Counted from the stretch's first letter, positions 27,971 through 36,595 are shown. The stretch is 64,000 nt of DNA from Sphingobacterium sp. GVS05A (GCF_019969845.1 NZ_JAHXYR010000005.1:404277-468276), one strand, 5' to 3'. Notes: a model not told the origin generated them from the letters alone. Numbers and translations: made by a program.

Positions 27971-28005
27971 AAAAAAGGCTTTTCAATTTGAAAAGCCTTT
28001 TTTTA
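27971..28005 (+). terminator. Terminator after tRNA-Leu
   Basis: AAAAAGGCTTTTC pairs with GAAAAGCCTTTTT (27990-28002), followed by further T, 4 bp after the tRNA. Confidence 0.92.
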
Positions 28006-28025
28006 TTTGTCACGGCCAGTAGGGA

Positions 28026-28229
28026 TCATATTAAAAGTAAAGCACCCTGCTCACTTACATAGGAAACGATCTGGCTATCTCTACTACGTTCCCTAAAAAA
28101 TTGATCTGCTTCCTGATCATCAATTGATTCGGCATCTCCCTGTATCCGTATTTACCGCCCTGTTTCTTCCCACCAAAAGGTTAAGGCAACGTGGCGCGAG
28201 TGTTCAATTTCTTTCCCTTTTCGTGAAGC
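28026..28229 (-). pseudogene. Fragment of a second PdxH-type oxidase, interrupted
   Basis: Read on the minus strand from 28229 in one frame: ASRKGKEIEHSRHVALTFWW, EETGR, stop (28154-28152), IRIQGDAESIDDQEADQFF, then RERSRDSQIVSYVSEQG to a stop at 28026. It aligns with residues about 85-150 of the intact PdxH at 15626 (SRKGEDM, AALLFFWPELQRQIRIEG, YFQSRPKGSRIGALAS). The stop TAA stands exactly where the conserved Gln of QIRI (CAA) should be, so a single C-to-T change explains it. Both ends of the gene are missing. Confidence 0.72.
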
Positions 28230-28355
28230 GACTGAACCTGTGGTAGCGACAGAGTTGTGTATTAAAAAGAAGGACAGTTTTTTAAATACCGAAATTTACT
28301 TTAATGCTATCTATTCGGGAATTTTTGCCACTAGACTCGACACAACATACCACTT
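28230..28355. other. Gene-poor sequence between remnant and repeat array
   Basis: I see no gene or remnant in this part of the 624-bp stretch between tRNA-Leu and the cytochrome gene. An 81-codon frame at 28240-28485 runs into the repeat array and is not supported. Confidence 0.4.
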
Positions 28356-28545
28356 CGTTTGCTATTTTTATGGCATTTTATTTGTATTTCTCTGCTGCTT
28401 TATTGCTATTATACCAAAGAATAAGCTGAGAAATAGCAAAGGAATGGCAAACCAATACCAAGGAAAACCCAAAGAAATAGCCTAGAAACGGCAAAGAATA
28501 ACCAAACAAACGCCAATAAATAAGCAAAGAATAGGCAATAAAAAA
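28356..28545. repeat. Degenerate 11-bp repeat array with an inversion point
   Basis: From 28414 to 28545 twelve consecutive 11-bp units follow without gaps, consensus roughly SCAAAGAATAR (CCAAAGAATAA, GCTGAGAAATA, GCAAAGGAATG, GCAAACCAATA and so on to GCAATAAAAAA). From 28356 to 28410 five 11-bp units run in the opposite orientation (CGTTTGCTATT, TTTATGGCATT, TTATTTGTATT, TCTCTGCTGCT, TTATTGCTATT). Three bases separate the two arms. The period is not a multiple of three, so this is not a coding repeat, and units diverge strongly, so it is not CRISPR. Confidence 0.75.
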
Positions 28546-28571
28546 CACCATAAGAGAAACCTTATGGTGTT
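28541..28571 (-). terminator. Terminator after cytochrome c gene
   Basis: AACACCATAAG (28545-28555) pairs perfectly with CTTATGGTGTT (28561-28571). On the minus strand the stem is followed by a T-run, placed 19 bp beyond the cytochrome stop. Confidence 0.85.
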
Positions 28572-28590
28572 ACATAAATATATAGTTTGA

Positions 28591-29010
28591 TTAGTTTTTC
28601 GCTATGACCATTTCTGGTTCTTCTTTTCCGCCATGACAAGTTTTACAGGAAATTGCTTTGGCAGGAGAGCTATCCCAGCTACGATTAAAATACTTTTTAT
28701 TGATCTTTTTGGTCATTTTGATCATTGCTCGGCCAATTTCCTTTTTATGGTTCTCATCACTAGCAAAATCCAGCTTTTTAGGATCTTCTTTTGAAGGGGC
28801 ATGACAAAAGCCGCATTTTACACCTAATGCGACATTAAACTCTTTCATTGTTGATATCAGCTCATCATGCGAGATATCCTTTGGTAAGACCTTTAAATTC
28901 GTTGGTTTAGGTTCTTCCTGAGGTTTTTCCTGTTGGAAGTTAAATGCACTCAAGGCGATGGCTATAGCAAATACAGAAGCAATTGCTCCAATTTTTTTGA
29001 CATGTTTCAT
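28591..29010 (-). CDS. Small secreted c-type cytochrome with two haem motifs
   Basis: A 139-residue periplasmic protein with signal peptide (hydrophobic 7-22). It has two haem c attachment motifs, CGFCH (66-70) and CKTCH (122-126). The arrangement LKVLPKDISHDELISTMKEFNVALGVKCGFCH matches the family related to the photosynthetic reaction-centre cytochrome subunit, which is common in non-photosynthetic Bacteroidota. It probably carries electrons in the periplasm; its partner is unknown. Monocistronic, with its own terminator. Confidence 0.85.
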   Translation of the reverse strand: MKHVKKIGAIASVFAIAIALSAFNFQQEKPQEEPKPTNLKVLPKDISHDELISTMKEFNVALGVKCGFCHAPSKEDPKKLDFASDENHKKEIGRAMIKMTKKINKKYFNRSWDSSPAKAISCKTCHGGKEEPEMVIAKN

Positions 29011-29100
29011 TTCTCTTTTCCTTATGCTTGACTAAATATAGCGATAAGAAAATACTTTAGCAACGAAAAATGAAGTTATTATGACAATTTAGATTGATTA

Positions 29101-29493
29101 TTATTTACGAATCCCGTCATCTACAATCCAGCTTTGGCTATTTAGCTGGTAGTTTATTTTAAGTAATTTGCCCTCTATGGTCACACTTCTTAGTCCTGTT
29201 GTATCGCTCGAGATCCAAGTGCTGTCATTAACCGGTGTAAAGCGAACTCCTGTAATATTTGGCACCCCTGTAAAGAATTCTATTTTAAACGATTCGACAC
29301 CTCCATCAGGTAGAATGCGGATCAATCTATTAGATCGATCAATAGACAATGAGTTGCCCTGAAATTGAACCCTACCGACATAACTGCCTGTAACTCCAGC
29401 AGACCCTTCACCATCCGTATTTTCATTCTTCTTACACGAAAAAAAAGTGATAAGGCATAAAATGAGCGCGACTAATGGTTTGAACAACTTCAT
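29101..29493 (-). CDS. Putative lipoprotein
   Basis: A 130-residue protein with a type II signal sequence (LILCLITFFSC, lipid-modified Cys20), then a polar linker rich in Asn/Gly and a beta-rich domain (GSYVGRVQF, TGVRFTPVNDSTW, LLKINYQL). No named domain is recognised. Exported lipoproteins with small beta-sandwich domains are frequent in this phylum. It lies between the cytochrome gene and the DUF1345 gene, all on the minus strand. Confidence 0.65.
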   Translation of the reverse strand: MKLFKPLVALILCLITFFSCKKNENTDGEGSAGVTGSYVGRVQFQGNSLSIDRSNRLIRILPDGGVESFKIEFFTGVPNITGVRFTPVNDSTWISSDTTGLRSVTIEGKLLKINYQLNSQSWIVDDGIRK

Positions 29494-29538
29494 ATGTGTA
29501 AATTTTGCACTAAAATAAGGTTTTTTTAGATTAAAAAC

Positions 29539-30201
29539 TCAATTTATCAAACCGGAAATGATATTGATAGTCAATGCCACCACGAATGTGTTGAGTGCAA
29601 AGGAGAGGAGACCGTGAAACAACGCAACACGTCTTATCTTTTTCGATGAAATACCCACATCAGACACCTGAAATGTACAGCCCATGACAAAAGAAAAATA
29701 GGCAAGATCCAAATAGTCCGGTTTGTCGTCCCCTGGGAATTCCAATCCACTGCCCTTGGAACCATTTTCATAATATAAACGTGCATAATGGAATGTGTAG
29801 ATGGTATGAACCAGACACCAGGAAGCCAGTATGGCTAACATACAGATGACGATAATAAATGAATCACTAAGCTGTTTATCTTTAGTCGATATAATGATCA
29901 TTAGTACAGAAATAAAGCAACTAACCGTAACTAATATTATAAATAGGGATACAAAAAGTCGGCTACCGTCTTCCTGTTGTGCTTTCTTAGCGATTGTGGT
30001 CACCGGCATGGTGTAAAACGTATACCAGGAAACCAATATATAGGAAATACAAAAGCCAAGCCAACATAAAACCAGACTTAACAATGTGAAGGTTTTAATC
30101 GGGGAAAAGATATACACAAGTATAAAAACACAAATTGCGATTAGAGCTCGGTGAATGGACTTCATTTGATGCAGTATTGTCCTTATTTTTTCCATGATCA
30201 T
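29539..30201 (-). CDS. DUF1345 membrane protein
   Basis: A 220-residue integral membrane protein with about five predicted transmembrane segments. The C-terminal region DYLDLAYFSFVMGCTFQVSDVGISS and then RRVALFHGLLSFALNTFVVALTIN is characteristic of the DUF1345 family, whose function is unknown. A second Met two codons on (30195) is an equally good start. It begins 3 bp after the upstream lipoprotein gene, suggesting cotranscription. Confidence 0.82.
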   Translation of the reverse strand: MIMEKIRTILHQMKSIHRALIAICVFILVYIFSPIKTFTLLSLVLCWLGFCISYILVSWYTFYTMPVTTIAKKAQQEDGSRLFVSLFIILVTVSCFISVLMIIISTKDKQLSDSFIIVICMLAILASWCLVHTIYTFHYARLYYENGSKGSGLEFPGDDKPDYLDLAYFSFVMGCTFQVSDVGISSKKIRRVALFHGLLSFALNTFVVALTINIISGLIN

Positions 30202-30204
30202 AAA

Positions 30205-31014
30205 TTAACAATCGAACTGTTCGCTCGCCTCGAAAATCAAAGGTTTTCCGCCGTTAGAAAGAAATAGTAATGTAGTTTCTTCCTCATAGTGACTTGGATT
30301 GGAAAAGATAAAATCCAACTGTCCATCACGATCTATATCACCAACAAACTGTGTAGACATAAATATATGATCATATTGATCTTTTTGAAATAATGTTATT
30401 TCTTTAGCTCCCCCAAAGGTGGCATTGAGCTTGTAGTGTGCGACTTCGTGAAATAGTTTTTCATGTCCCTTTTCATCCGTCTGCACTTCAGTGGATTTGA
30501 TGTCTCCCAATCCTTTAAGGACAATTCGTTGTTTTTTAAAATTATACTCTACAGATTCCTTGGGCCAGATCTCCGAATGGTTTACCTTCATGTTTTCCAC
30601 GACTCCCGTCGTCAATCCTTTAATATTTAGGAACAAAAGCGAGTTTCTTTTGGACTGGACACTTTTTGACGGAACCTGAGCACATTCATCATAACTATCG
30701 TTAATTTCATAATCGACTTTATCCAGATAATATTTCCCCTCGCGCTCATAAAGATCAAACCAATCCTTATTCAATACAGCGGTCGGATCCTCTTTTTCCC
30801 AGATGCGATAACTGCGTACCAAAAAAATCTGCCCTTTTGAACTATCGGCTGCTGCCGAAATTAACAAGGCTGTACTGTCTTTCGATGCCAAAGATGAGCT
30901 ATCTTTTGTAGCAACCGAATCTATTGGGGTATCACCTTTTTTCGTTGTGGGACTGTGACAAGCTTGGATGAATAATAGCCCAAACAGTAAGGTCAAAACA
31001 GAATAGCTGTTCAT
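30205..31014 (-). CDS. Putative lipoprotein with EF-hand/FG-GAP-like segment
   Basis: A 269-residue exported protein with lipobox LLFIQAC (Cys19), then a Ser/Asp/Thr-rich linker to about residue 55. Near the C-terminus it has DIDRDGQLDFIFSNPSHY, an Asp-rich calcium-binding-like loop as found in FG-GAP repeats. No enzyme motif is visible. A perfect 18-bp inverted repeat (31014-31057) ends on the first base of its start codon, which could affect its translation. Probably cotranscribed with the DUF1345 gene. Confidence 0.7.
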   Translation of the reverse strand: MNSYSVLTLLFGLLFIQACHSPTTKKGDTPIDSVATKDSSSLASKDSTALLISAAADSSKGQIFLVRSYRIWEKEDPTAVLNKDWFDLYEREGKYYLDKVDYEINDSYDECAQVPSKSVQSKRNSLLFLNIKGLTTGVVENMKVNHSEIWPKESVEYNFKKQRIVLKGLGDIKSTEVQTDEKGHEKLFHEVAHYKLNATFGGAKEITLFQKDQYDHIFMSTQFVGDIDRDGQLDFIFSNPSHYEEETTLLFLSNGGKPLIFEASEQFDC

Positions 31015-31057
31015 ATATTGTGAATTTTTATTTAAATATATAAAAATTCACAATATA
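31014..31057 (-). repeat. Perfect 18-bp inverted repeat at a start codon
   Basis: TATATTGTGAATTTTTAT (31014-31031) is exactly complementary to ATAAAAATTCACAATATA (31040-31057), with an 8-base loop. It lies between the LLM oxidoreductase stop (31067) and the lipoprotein start. No T-run follows on the minus strand, so a simple terminator is unlikely. Confidence 0.85.
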
Positions 31058-31066
31058 TAATTCCTC

Positions 31067-32056
31067 CTAAGAGAGTGCTTCCTTAAGTAAGGAAAATGAT
31101 TTCAGGCACTTTTCATCGTCAAAGATATAGGAGGTCGCTATAATTTCATCGACTTTATGATCTTTGACAAATTTCTCTATCTCTGGAGCGATTTTATTTT
31201 TATCTCCCACAAAAGCGCAGGAAGCCATGCTGTGTACAGCTTGTTCGATGGCCGGAATGCCTTTATAAATCACCTCTTCCGTCGGCGGAGATAAGGGTCT
31301 CCTTGCATTCGTTACTATACCAGCAAATAAATTATAGAAGCTGGTTGACAAAAACTCAGCCTCTTCGGTACTGTCTGCAGCAATAACATTTACACATGAA
31401 ATAAAGTAAGGTTTATCCAATACCTCCGATGGTACAAAGTTCTGATGATAGATCATACTTGCTGAGGCAAATTGAGCCGGCGCAAAATGTGTTGCAAAGG
31501 CGTAGGGAAGTCCTAAACTAGCCGCTAAATAAGCGCTATCTGTACTAGACCCTAGAATATAAAGGGGGATTTCCAGTCCTTCACCAGGGAATGCTCGCAC
31601 CTTTTCATCATAATTATCGGCGCTGAAATAACGTTGAAGATCTTTGACCTCCTGCGGAAACTGAAAGGCAGTATTCAGATTATTTCTACGCAAGGCCATT
31701 GCAGTCAATTGATCGGTACCTGGTGCGCGACCTAAGCCAAGGTCAATTCGACCGGGAAATAATGTTTCCAATGTGCCAAATTGTTCCGCAATCACTAGGG
31801 GTGCATGATTAGGCAACATGATACCACCCGAACCTACTCTGATCCTGTCAGTCTTTGAAGCAATAAGTTGTATAAGTAGTGAGGTTGCCGAACTTGCAAT
31901 ATACTCCATATTATGGTGTTCAGCTACCCAGATTCTTTTAAAATCTAGTTTTTCGATATGTTGGGCAACTTTTACACTGCGAGCTATAGCACTAGCTGCA
32001 TTTTCTCCCTTTTTGACAGGAGCTAAATCTAATGCTGATAATACGATTTTATCCAT
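31067..32056 (-). CDS. LLM-class (luciferase-like) flavin-dependent oxidoreductase
   Basis: A 329-residue (beta/alpha)8 flavoprotein. It has the N-terminal substrate-cap region [20 protein letters not shown] and [25 protein letters not shown], and [13 protein letters not shown], all typical of the YhbW/MsnO8 type of LLM proteins. It should use reduced FMN supplied by a separate reductase; the substrate is unknown. No reductase gene is adjacent. Confidence 0.9.
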   Translation of the reverse strand: MDKIVLSALDLAPVKKGENAASAIARSVKVAQHIEKLDFKRIWVAEHHNMEYIASSATSLLIQLIASKTDRIRVGSGGIMLPNHAPLVIAEQFGTLETLFPGRIDLGLGRAPGTDQLTAMALRRNNLNTAFQFPQEVKDLQRYFSADNYDEKVRAFPGEGLEIPLYILGSSTDSAYLAASLGLPYAFATHFAPAQFASASMIYHQNFVPSEVLDKPYFISCVNVIAADSTEEAEFLSTSFYNLFAGIVTNARRPLSPPTEEVIYKGIPAIEQAVHSMASCAFVGDKNKIAPEIEKFVKDHKVDEIIATSYIFDDEKCLKSFSLLKEALS

Positions 32057-32102
32057 GCATTAAAATTACGGAGAAGAAATAGGACAATTGTAATGAAATT
32101 GT

Positions 32103-33290
32103 CTATTCTAGGATTCGCCGTGTATGTATGACAGTAAGCTGATTATTCAATATTGTTGTGAAGAAGGTGAAGGTGTCACCGGCATCTCTAATTTTAAACT
32201 TCTTTTTTATCTCCTCCGTTTTTAAAGGAAAATTTTTGGCGATAATATCCGCAATTAGAGGACTTTTCTTTTTCTTGAATTCTGTGAAAGATTCAACCTG
32301 TTTTATCATAAATTTTTTACCTGGAAAATCAGGGATTTTCTGATCTGATGTATATAAATGGGTGCTTTGGTGTAGTTTTTTTACATCAAAGCGACTGACG
32401 ATTGTTTTAAACGCACCGGCTTTTGTCAGGGCAACATCCGGCTCATAAAGATAGGATAGAGGTGCACTATAATCAACAAGGGTAGTGCGTTCCTCCTCAT
32501 AAGTAAAAGAGATGATCTGTTGTTCCTCTTTGAATAGTCGGACAGCATGAATAACCGGCTCGCTTATATATCCTTTCTCTTGAATAAAAATAAGTTCTTT
32601 ACAATCATTTTGCAGGGAAACGACATAAACATCCTTTACATGGATTAACATGCTCAATGCTGAGGAGATATCCAATAATGGAGCAAGCTTGCTGATAATG
32701 ACATCTGATCGTTCGAAAAAATCGTTTTGCAGAGCCACCAAATTGGGTTCACATTCGTCCAGTAAAAATACTTTCTTATTTTGAACTCTACGCGAAGGAT
32801 CCAGATAGATATAATCAAAATGCGCCTGTGGATTGTTAAGTATGTAATCTACACCATTTGTGGCAATAACCTCAATATTTGTGGCAGACAATATCCTGGC
32901 ATTATATGCAGAAATTTGTGCAAGATCAGGATTGAGTTCACATGAAATCACTTGCTTTGCCCGCCTTGAAAAATAAAAGCTGTCGACACCAAAACCGCTT
33001 GTCGCATCAACTAAATTTGTATCTTCCTTAACAAGCGAACTTTTGAATAATGCCGTTTTTTCTGATGAACACTGTTCTAGATTTAGTTTAGCAGGAAAAT
33101 AGACTCCTGGAGTCCCTGCCCACAAAGGTATTTTAATCCGTGTACGCTGCTTACCATCGAGTTGTGCAGCTAATTCAGAAGACGATATTCCTTCAAAAGG
33201 AGATTTCTTTAAAGCTATTTTAGTAGGAGACTCGCTCAGTTTTTTTTCCAAAAACAGCTGTACCTCGTTTTGAAGAATCAATCTATTCAT
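32103..33290 (-). CDS. Class I SAM-dependent methyltransferase with THUMP-like C-terminus
   Basis: A 395-residue protein. The middle domain is a Rossmann methyltransferase: LVDATSGFGVDSFYFSRRA (SAM motif I), CELNPD, and YLDPSRR at the motif IV position. The C-terminal part (about 300-395, with FKKKKSPLIADIIAKNFPLKT) resembles the THUMP-like domain of this Bacteroidota family. It is presumably an RNA methyltransferase, but the target is unknown. Its start codon directly abuts the aspartate kinase stop. Confidence 0.82.
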   Translation of the reverse strand: MNRLILQNEVQLFLEKKLSESPTKIALKKSPFEGISSSELAAQLDGKQRTRIKIPLWAGTPGVYFPAKLNLEQCSSEKTALFKSSLVKEDTNLVDATSGFGVDSFYFSRRAKQVISCELNPDLAQISAYNARILSATNIEVIATNGVDYILNNPQAHFDYIYLDPSRRVQNKKVFLLDECEPNLVALQNDFFERSDVIISKLAPLLDISSALSMLIHVKDVYVVSLQNDCKELIFIQEKGYISEPVIHAVRLFKEEQQIISFTYEEERTTLVDYSAPLSYLYEPDVALTKAGAFKTIVSRFDVKKLHQSTHLYTSDQKIPDFPGKKFMIKQVESFTEFKKKKSPLIADIIAKNFPLKTEEIKKKFKIRDAGDTFTFFTTILNNQLTVIHTRRILE

Positions 33291-34553
33291 TTATATTTTC
33301 TTAACAAGAAGCTGGCACGTATATCTATCTTTTAATTCACTGATCACCTCTTTATCAACCAGAACACGATCGATCGTTTCTTGGTTATAATAACGGATCG
33401 TGATTAACTCAAGACCAGACTCATAGGTAACTTTAAATCGTTGTTCAAGATCGTTAATTAAATCCACTAGATTCTTTCCAGTGTCATCCACGGAGACCGT
33501 AAAATTGATCGCTGTGTTGTGCATCATATTTATTTTGATACGATGTTCATGGAATAGATTAAAGATGTCTCTGAGGTTATCTTCCACGATGAAAGAAAAA
33601 TCCCGGGGCGAAATGGAAATAAAAATCTGATTTACTTTAAATATAAACGAAGGAACTGGTAATGTCTGATTTGTACTTCGAATTATTGTTCCGGGAGACT
33701 CCGGATCAACAAAAGAACGTACATTTAAGGCAATTTTCTTATTCTGCAGTGGTTTGATCGTTTTCGGGTGAATTACGGTCGCACCATAATAGGTCAGTTC
33801 GATCGCATCCGTATAAGATAGTTCAGGGATCAATTCAGTTTTTTCAAACCATTTAGGATCAGCATTGAGTACACCCGGGACGTCTTTCCAGATTGTTACA
33901 TTTTCGGCATTTAAACAAGACGCAAATATTGCTGCAGAATAATCAGATCCTTCACGACCCAATGTCGTTGTGAAATTCTCAGATGTGGATCCTAGAAAAC
34001 CCTGTGTAATGACAATATATTCGTCTAATATGGATGGAAGTTCAGCACGGATTTTTTCTTCTGTTTTGTTCCAGTCAACTGCAGCCTCTCGATAGGTGTT
34101 ATCTGTTAAAATATAATCACGGGCATCCAACCATTTTACTTTCTCTCCAATAAAAGCAACATAGGCAGCAACAATTTTAGTCGATATCAATTCACCCATG
34201 GATACAATTTGGTCAAATAGATAGTCATAGGAATCCTGCGGATCCTCTTCCAAAATCCATTCGATCTCGACAAAACAATTGGCAATTTCGTCGAATATTG
34301 GGTGTTCACCATCAGGAAATAGGTCCTGAAGAATTTGGAAATGGAATGCTTTGGCATCTTCAAGGGTTTGAAGCTGCAAGCCTGTATTGTTATAATATTC
34401 TCTGGTCAATTTCTCCAGAAGGTTTGTCGTCTTACCCATGGCAGATATAACGACCAACAAAGCTTCACCTTTGTATTTCGAAATAATCTTTGCTGAATTT
34501 CTGACACTTTCTGCATCCTTTACCGATGCACCTCCAAATTTAAAAACCTGCAT
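33291..34553 (-). CDS. Aspartate kinase
   Basis: A 420-residue monofunctional aspartokinase, the first enzyme of the Lys/Thr/Met pathway, forming aspartyl phosphate. The N-terminus is KFGGASV where most family members have KFGGTSV. Other motifs are LGREGSDYSAAIFA and KDVPGVLNADPK (kinase domain), with ACT-type regulatory sequence after about 290 (FIFKVNQIFISISPRDFSF). There is no homoserine dehydrogenase fusion. It is followed without a gap by the methyltransferase gene. Confidence 0.93.
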   Translation of the reverse strand: MQVFKFGGASVKDAESVRNSAKIISKYKGEALLVVISAMGKTTNLLEKLTREYYNNTGLQLQTLEDAKAFHFQILQDLFPDGEHPIFDEIANCFVEIEWILEEDPQDSYDYLFDQIVSMGELISTKIVAAYVAFIGEKVKWLDARDYILTDNTYREAAVDWNKTEEKIRAELPSILDEYIVITQGFLGSTSENFTTTLGREGSDYSAAIFASCLNAENVTIWKDVPGVLNADPKWFEKTELIPELSYTDAIELTYYGATVIHPKTIKPLQNKKIALNVRSFVDPESPGTIIRSTNQTLPVPSFIFKVNQIFISISPRDFSFIVEDNLRDIFNLFHEHRIKINMMHNTAINFTVSVDDTGKNLVDLINDLEQRFKVTYESGLELITIRYYNQETIDRVLVDKEVISELKDRYTCQLLVKKI

Positions 34554-34578
34554 TTATTTTATTGAGTTTAGTTGATTG

Positions 34579-35370
34579 CTAATTGATACTATTGATATAA
34601 TGTAATCCTTTTTCTGACATTAGATCTTTAATAGCGGTGTAAGGGACGCGTAATTCTGTACTACCTTCCGCATAGGATTTAATTTCATAGATATTATAGT
34701 AGAATAATAATTCGTTTTTTTCAAAAGTAAAATTATCTGCGAGTGAAAACTTGCCCTCTTCAAAAAAATACTTCCCATTTAAGGAATCATCCTTATTTAA
34801 TCCTTCTTGTTTACGAAAGCATTGTTCGGCTATTGCTGTAAATCTGTCTTTATCTTCTTTACGAATAATATCGTCAATCGTGATAGAACGATTAGACTGC
34901 CTATCGAAGTTTGAATATAACGTTACATGGTCGCCATGAGCTCCACCAGTATATTCTTCCTGTTTCGTTCGTAAAGCAAGATAGACCGGTGTGTTAGCAA
35001 CTACATCTACCTGAAGATCTCGATTCCAGGTCGCGGTAGATTTACCATTGTTATCATCCACATATTCATTGTAGGCACTGATAAAACGATGGGCAGCTTC
35101 TTCCATGCTTGTATCCCCTTCGAGATGAACAATAGATGAAACAAGATTATTGATTTTTACTTCATCGAATACAGGGTAGCTTGCCCGAAAGTATGTGGTA
35201 TCCAACTGATCATCTCCTTTTAGAAAATAATTACTATGCTCATCAACCATTTTTTTATGATATGAGAGTGTATCTCCAGTTTGAGCAAGAGAAGGTGCAG
35301 CACTTTTGTTTTGACATGAATACAACAAGCTGCCTATAAATAAAATTTTCAAAAAAAGATAAAACCGCAT
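34579..35370 (-). CDS. DUF3298/DUF4163 domain lipoprotein
   Basis: A 263-residue exported protein with lipobox IGSLLYSC (Cys19). The segment TYFRASYPVFDEVKINNLVSSIV fits the DUF4163 region, and FDRQSNRSITIDDIIRKED with FTFEKNELLFYYNIYEI the DUF3298 region, the usual pair in anti-sigma-like (RsiV-type) and lysozyme-binding envelope proteins. No transmembrane regulator accompanies it here. Function unknown; probably periplasm-facing. Confidence 0.82.
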   Translation of the reverse strand: MRFYLFLKILFIGSLLYSCQNKSAAPSLAQTGDTLSYHKKMVDEHSNYFLKGDDQLDTTYFRASYPVFDEVKINNLVSSIVHLEGDTSMEEAAHRFISAYNEYVDDNNGKSTATWNRDLQVDVVANTPVYLALRTKQEEYTGGAHGDHVTLYSNFDRQSNRSITIDDIIRKEDKDRFTAIAEQCFRKQEGLNKDDSLNGKYFFEEGKFSLADNFTFEKNELLFYYNIYEIKSYAEGSTELRVPYTAIKDLMSEKGLHYINSIN

Positions 35371-35394
35371 TGAATTGATTGCTTCCCCTCTAAT

Positions 35395-35847
35395 TTAATA
35401 AGTGATTGATACATTAATCCACTCCGAATCAAAATCAGCTTTATACCGCTCGTAGAATTTTATAGCAGACTCGTTCCAGTCCAAAACTTGCCATACCATG
35501 CCATGATAACCGCATTCTTTGCCGTAGGCTAGTGTTTTATCAAAGAGTTGTTTACCCATTCCCAGTCCACGCATTTTTTCGGTAACGATTAAATCTTCCA
35601 GGTAAAGTCTTCTTCCTTTCCAGGTGGAGTATCTGACGTAATATAATGAAATTCCAACAATTTCTTCGCCAACTTCCGCTACAAACGCACCCCAAATAGG
35701 ATTATGTCCAAATCCAGCTTCTTCAAACTCCGCGAGAGAAACGGTCACCTCATCCGGGGCTTTTTCATAGACAGCCAATTCTTTGATTAGCCCAAGCATT
35801 TGTGGGCAATCTGATTTAATTGCTGCGCGTATAATTGGTTTAATCAT
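35395..35847 (-). CDS. GNAT-family N-acetyltransferase (diamine acetyltransferase-like)
   Basis: A 150-residue acetyl-CoA-dependent acetyltransferase. The CoA-binding motif A is LIVTEKMRGLGMGKQLF, preceded by YVRYSTWKGRRLYLEDL. The overall pattern, including QVLDWNESAIKFYERY, resembles spermidine/diamine N-acetyltransferases of the SAT1 type. Its first 8 bp overlap the end of the yggS gene, so the two are probably cotranslated. Confidence 0.9.
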   Translation of the reverse strand: MIKPIIRAAIKSDCPQMLGLIKELAVYEKAPDEVTVSLAEFEEAGFGHNPIWGAFVAEVGEEIVGISLYYVRYSTWKGRRLYLEDLIVTEKMRGLGMGKQLFDKTLAYGKECGYHGMVWQVLDWNESAIKFYERYKADFDSEWINVSITY

Positions 35848-36532
35848 TGTTTTTATAATGTTTAATTACTCTTTTACCAAAGATTGTACTGCCAATACGG
35901 ACCATGGTAGATCCTTCTTCAATTGCTAATTTATAGTCCGATGACATCCCCATGGAAAGGATATTAAAATAGTCGTCTTTACGGTAGAAGCTGGCTTTAA
36001 CTCCATCAAATAACATCTTTAGTTCGTAGAACTCTGCTTTGATCACCTTTTCATTGTCTGTATTGGACGCAATCCCCATTAGCCCACAAATTCGGATATT
36101 TTTTAGTTCCAGGAATTCTTCATCACGAAGCAGCTCGATCAATTCGGCATGATCCAAACCGAACTTGGTATCCTCGTCAGCAATATATACTTGCAATAAA
36201 CAATCGATGGTACGATTCGCTTTTATAGCATGTTTATTAACTTCTTTTAGCAGTTTTAGGGAGTCAATAGAAGCAATTAGACTAATAAATGGAGCAATAT
36301 ATTTTACTTTGTTTGTCTGTAGGTGTCCGATCATATGCCATTGAATATCTTTGGGTAAAAGCTCTGCTTTCTCAATTAATTCTTGAACATGATTTTCACC
36401 AAAAACACGTTGTCCAGCCTCATAGGCTTCCATGATTTCTGAATTGGACTTTGTCTTTGAAACTGCTACAAGCTGAACGCCTTTTGCTTCAGTTTCCAAT
36501 CTTAAAGCTTCTAAATTACTCGCAATACTCAT
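35840..36532 (-). CDS. YggS-family PLP homeostasis protein
   Basis: A 230-residue PLP-binding TIM-barrel protein (PLPBP/YggS), involved in buffering pyridoxal phosphate, without known catalysis. The start MSIASNLEALR at 36532 is preferred over 36595 by family length. The PLP lysine is in LVAVSKTKS (Lys26); FGENHVQEL, WHMIGHLQTNKVK and SMGMSSDYKLAIEEGSTMVRIG are family signatures. It is divergent from the DUF4296 gene. Confidence 0.93.
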   Translation of the reverse strand: MSIASNLEALRLETEAKGVQLVAVSKTKSNSEIMEAYEAGQRVFGENHVQELIEKAELLPKDIQWHMIGHLQTNKVKYIAPFISLIASIDSLKLLKEVNKHAIKANRTIDCLLQVYIADEDTKFGLDHAELIELLRDEEFLELKNIRICGLMGIASNTDNEKVIKAEFYELKMLFDGVKASFYRKDDYFNILSMGMSSDYKLAIEEGSTMVRIGSTIFGKRVIKHYKNND

Positions 36533-36563
36533 TTCCGATATAGTTTGATGATGTAAAAAGTGC

Positions 36564-36595
36564 CAAATGTCGGTGCTTTTTGTAAATTTGTACAA
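36564..36595 (+). promoter_or_regulatory. Promoter-like element of the DUF4296 gene
   Basis: CAAATGTC (36564-36571), 11 bp, then TAAATTTGTACAA (36583-36595). The same two blocks with a 12-bp spacer precede the fur gene at 57090-57122. TAAATTTG fits the Bacteroidota -7 consensus, but no TTTG stands at -33. Confidence 0.45.

Noticed and set aside
28240..28485. 81-codon open frame on the plus strand
   Set aside because: It runs through the 11-bp repeat array and unrelated sequence and has no domain, promoter or signal peptide.
28414..28545. CRISPR array
   Set aside because: Units are 11 bp, contiguous and degenerate. There are no spacers, and no cas genes lie near.
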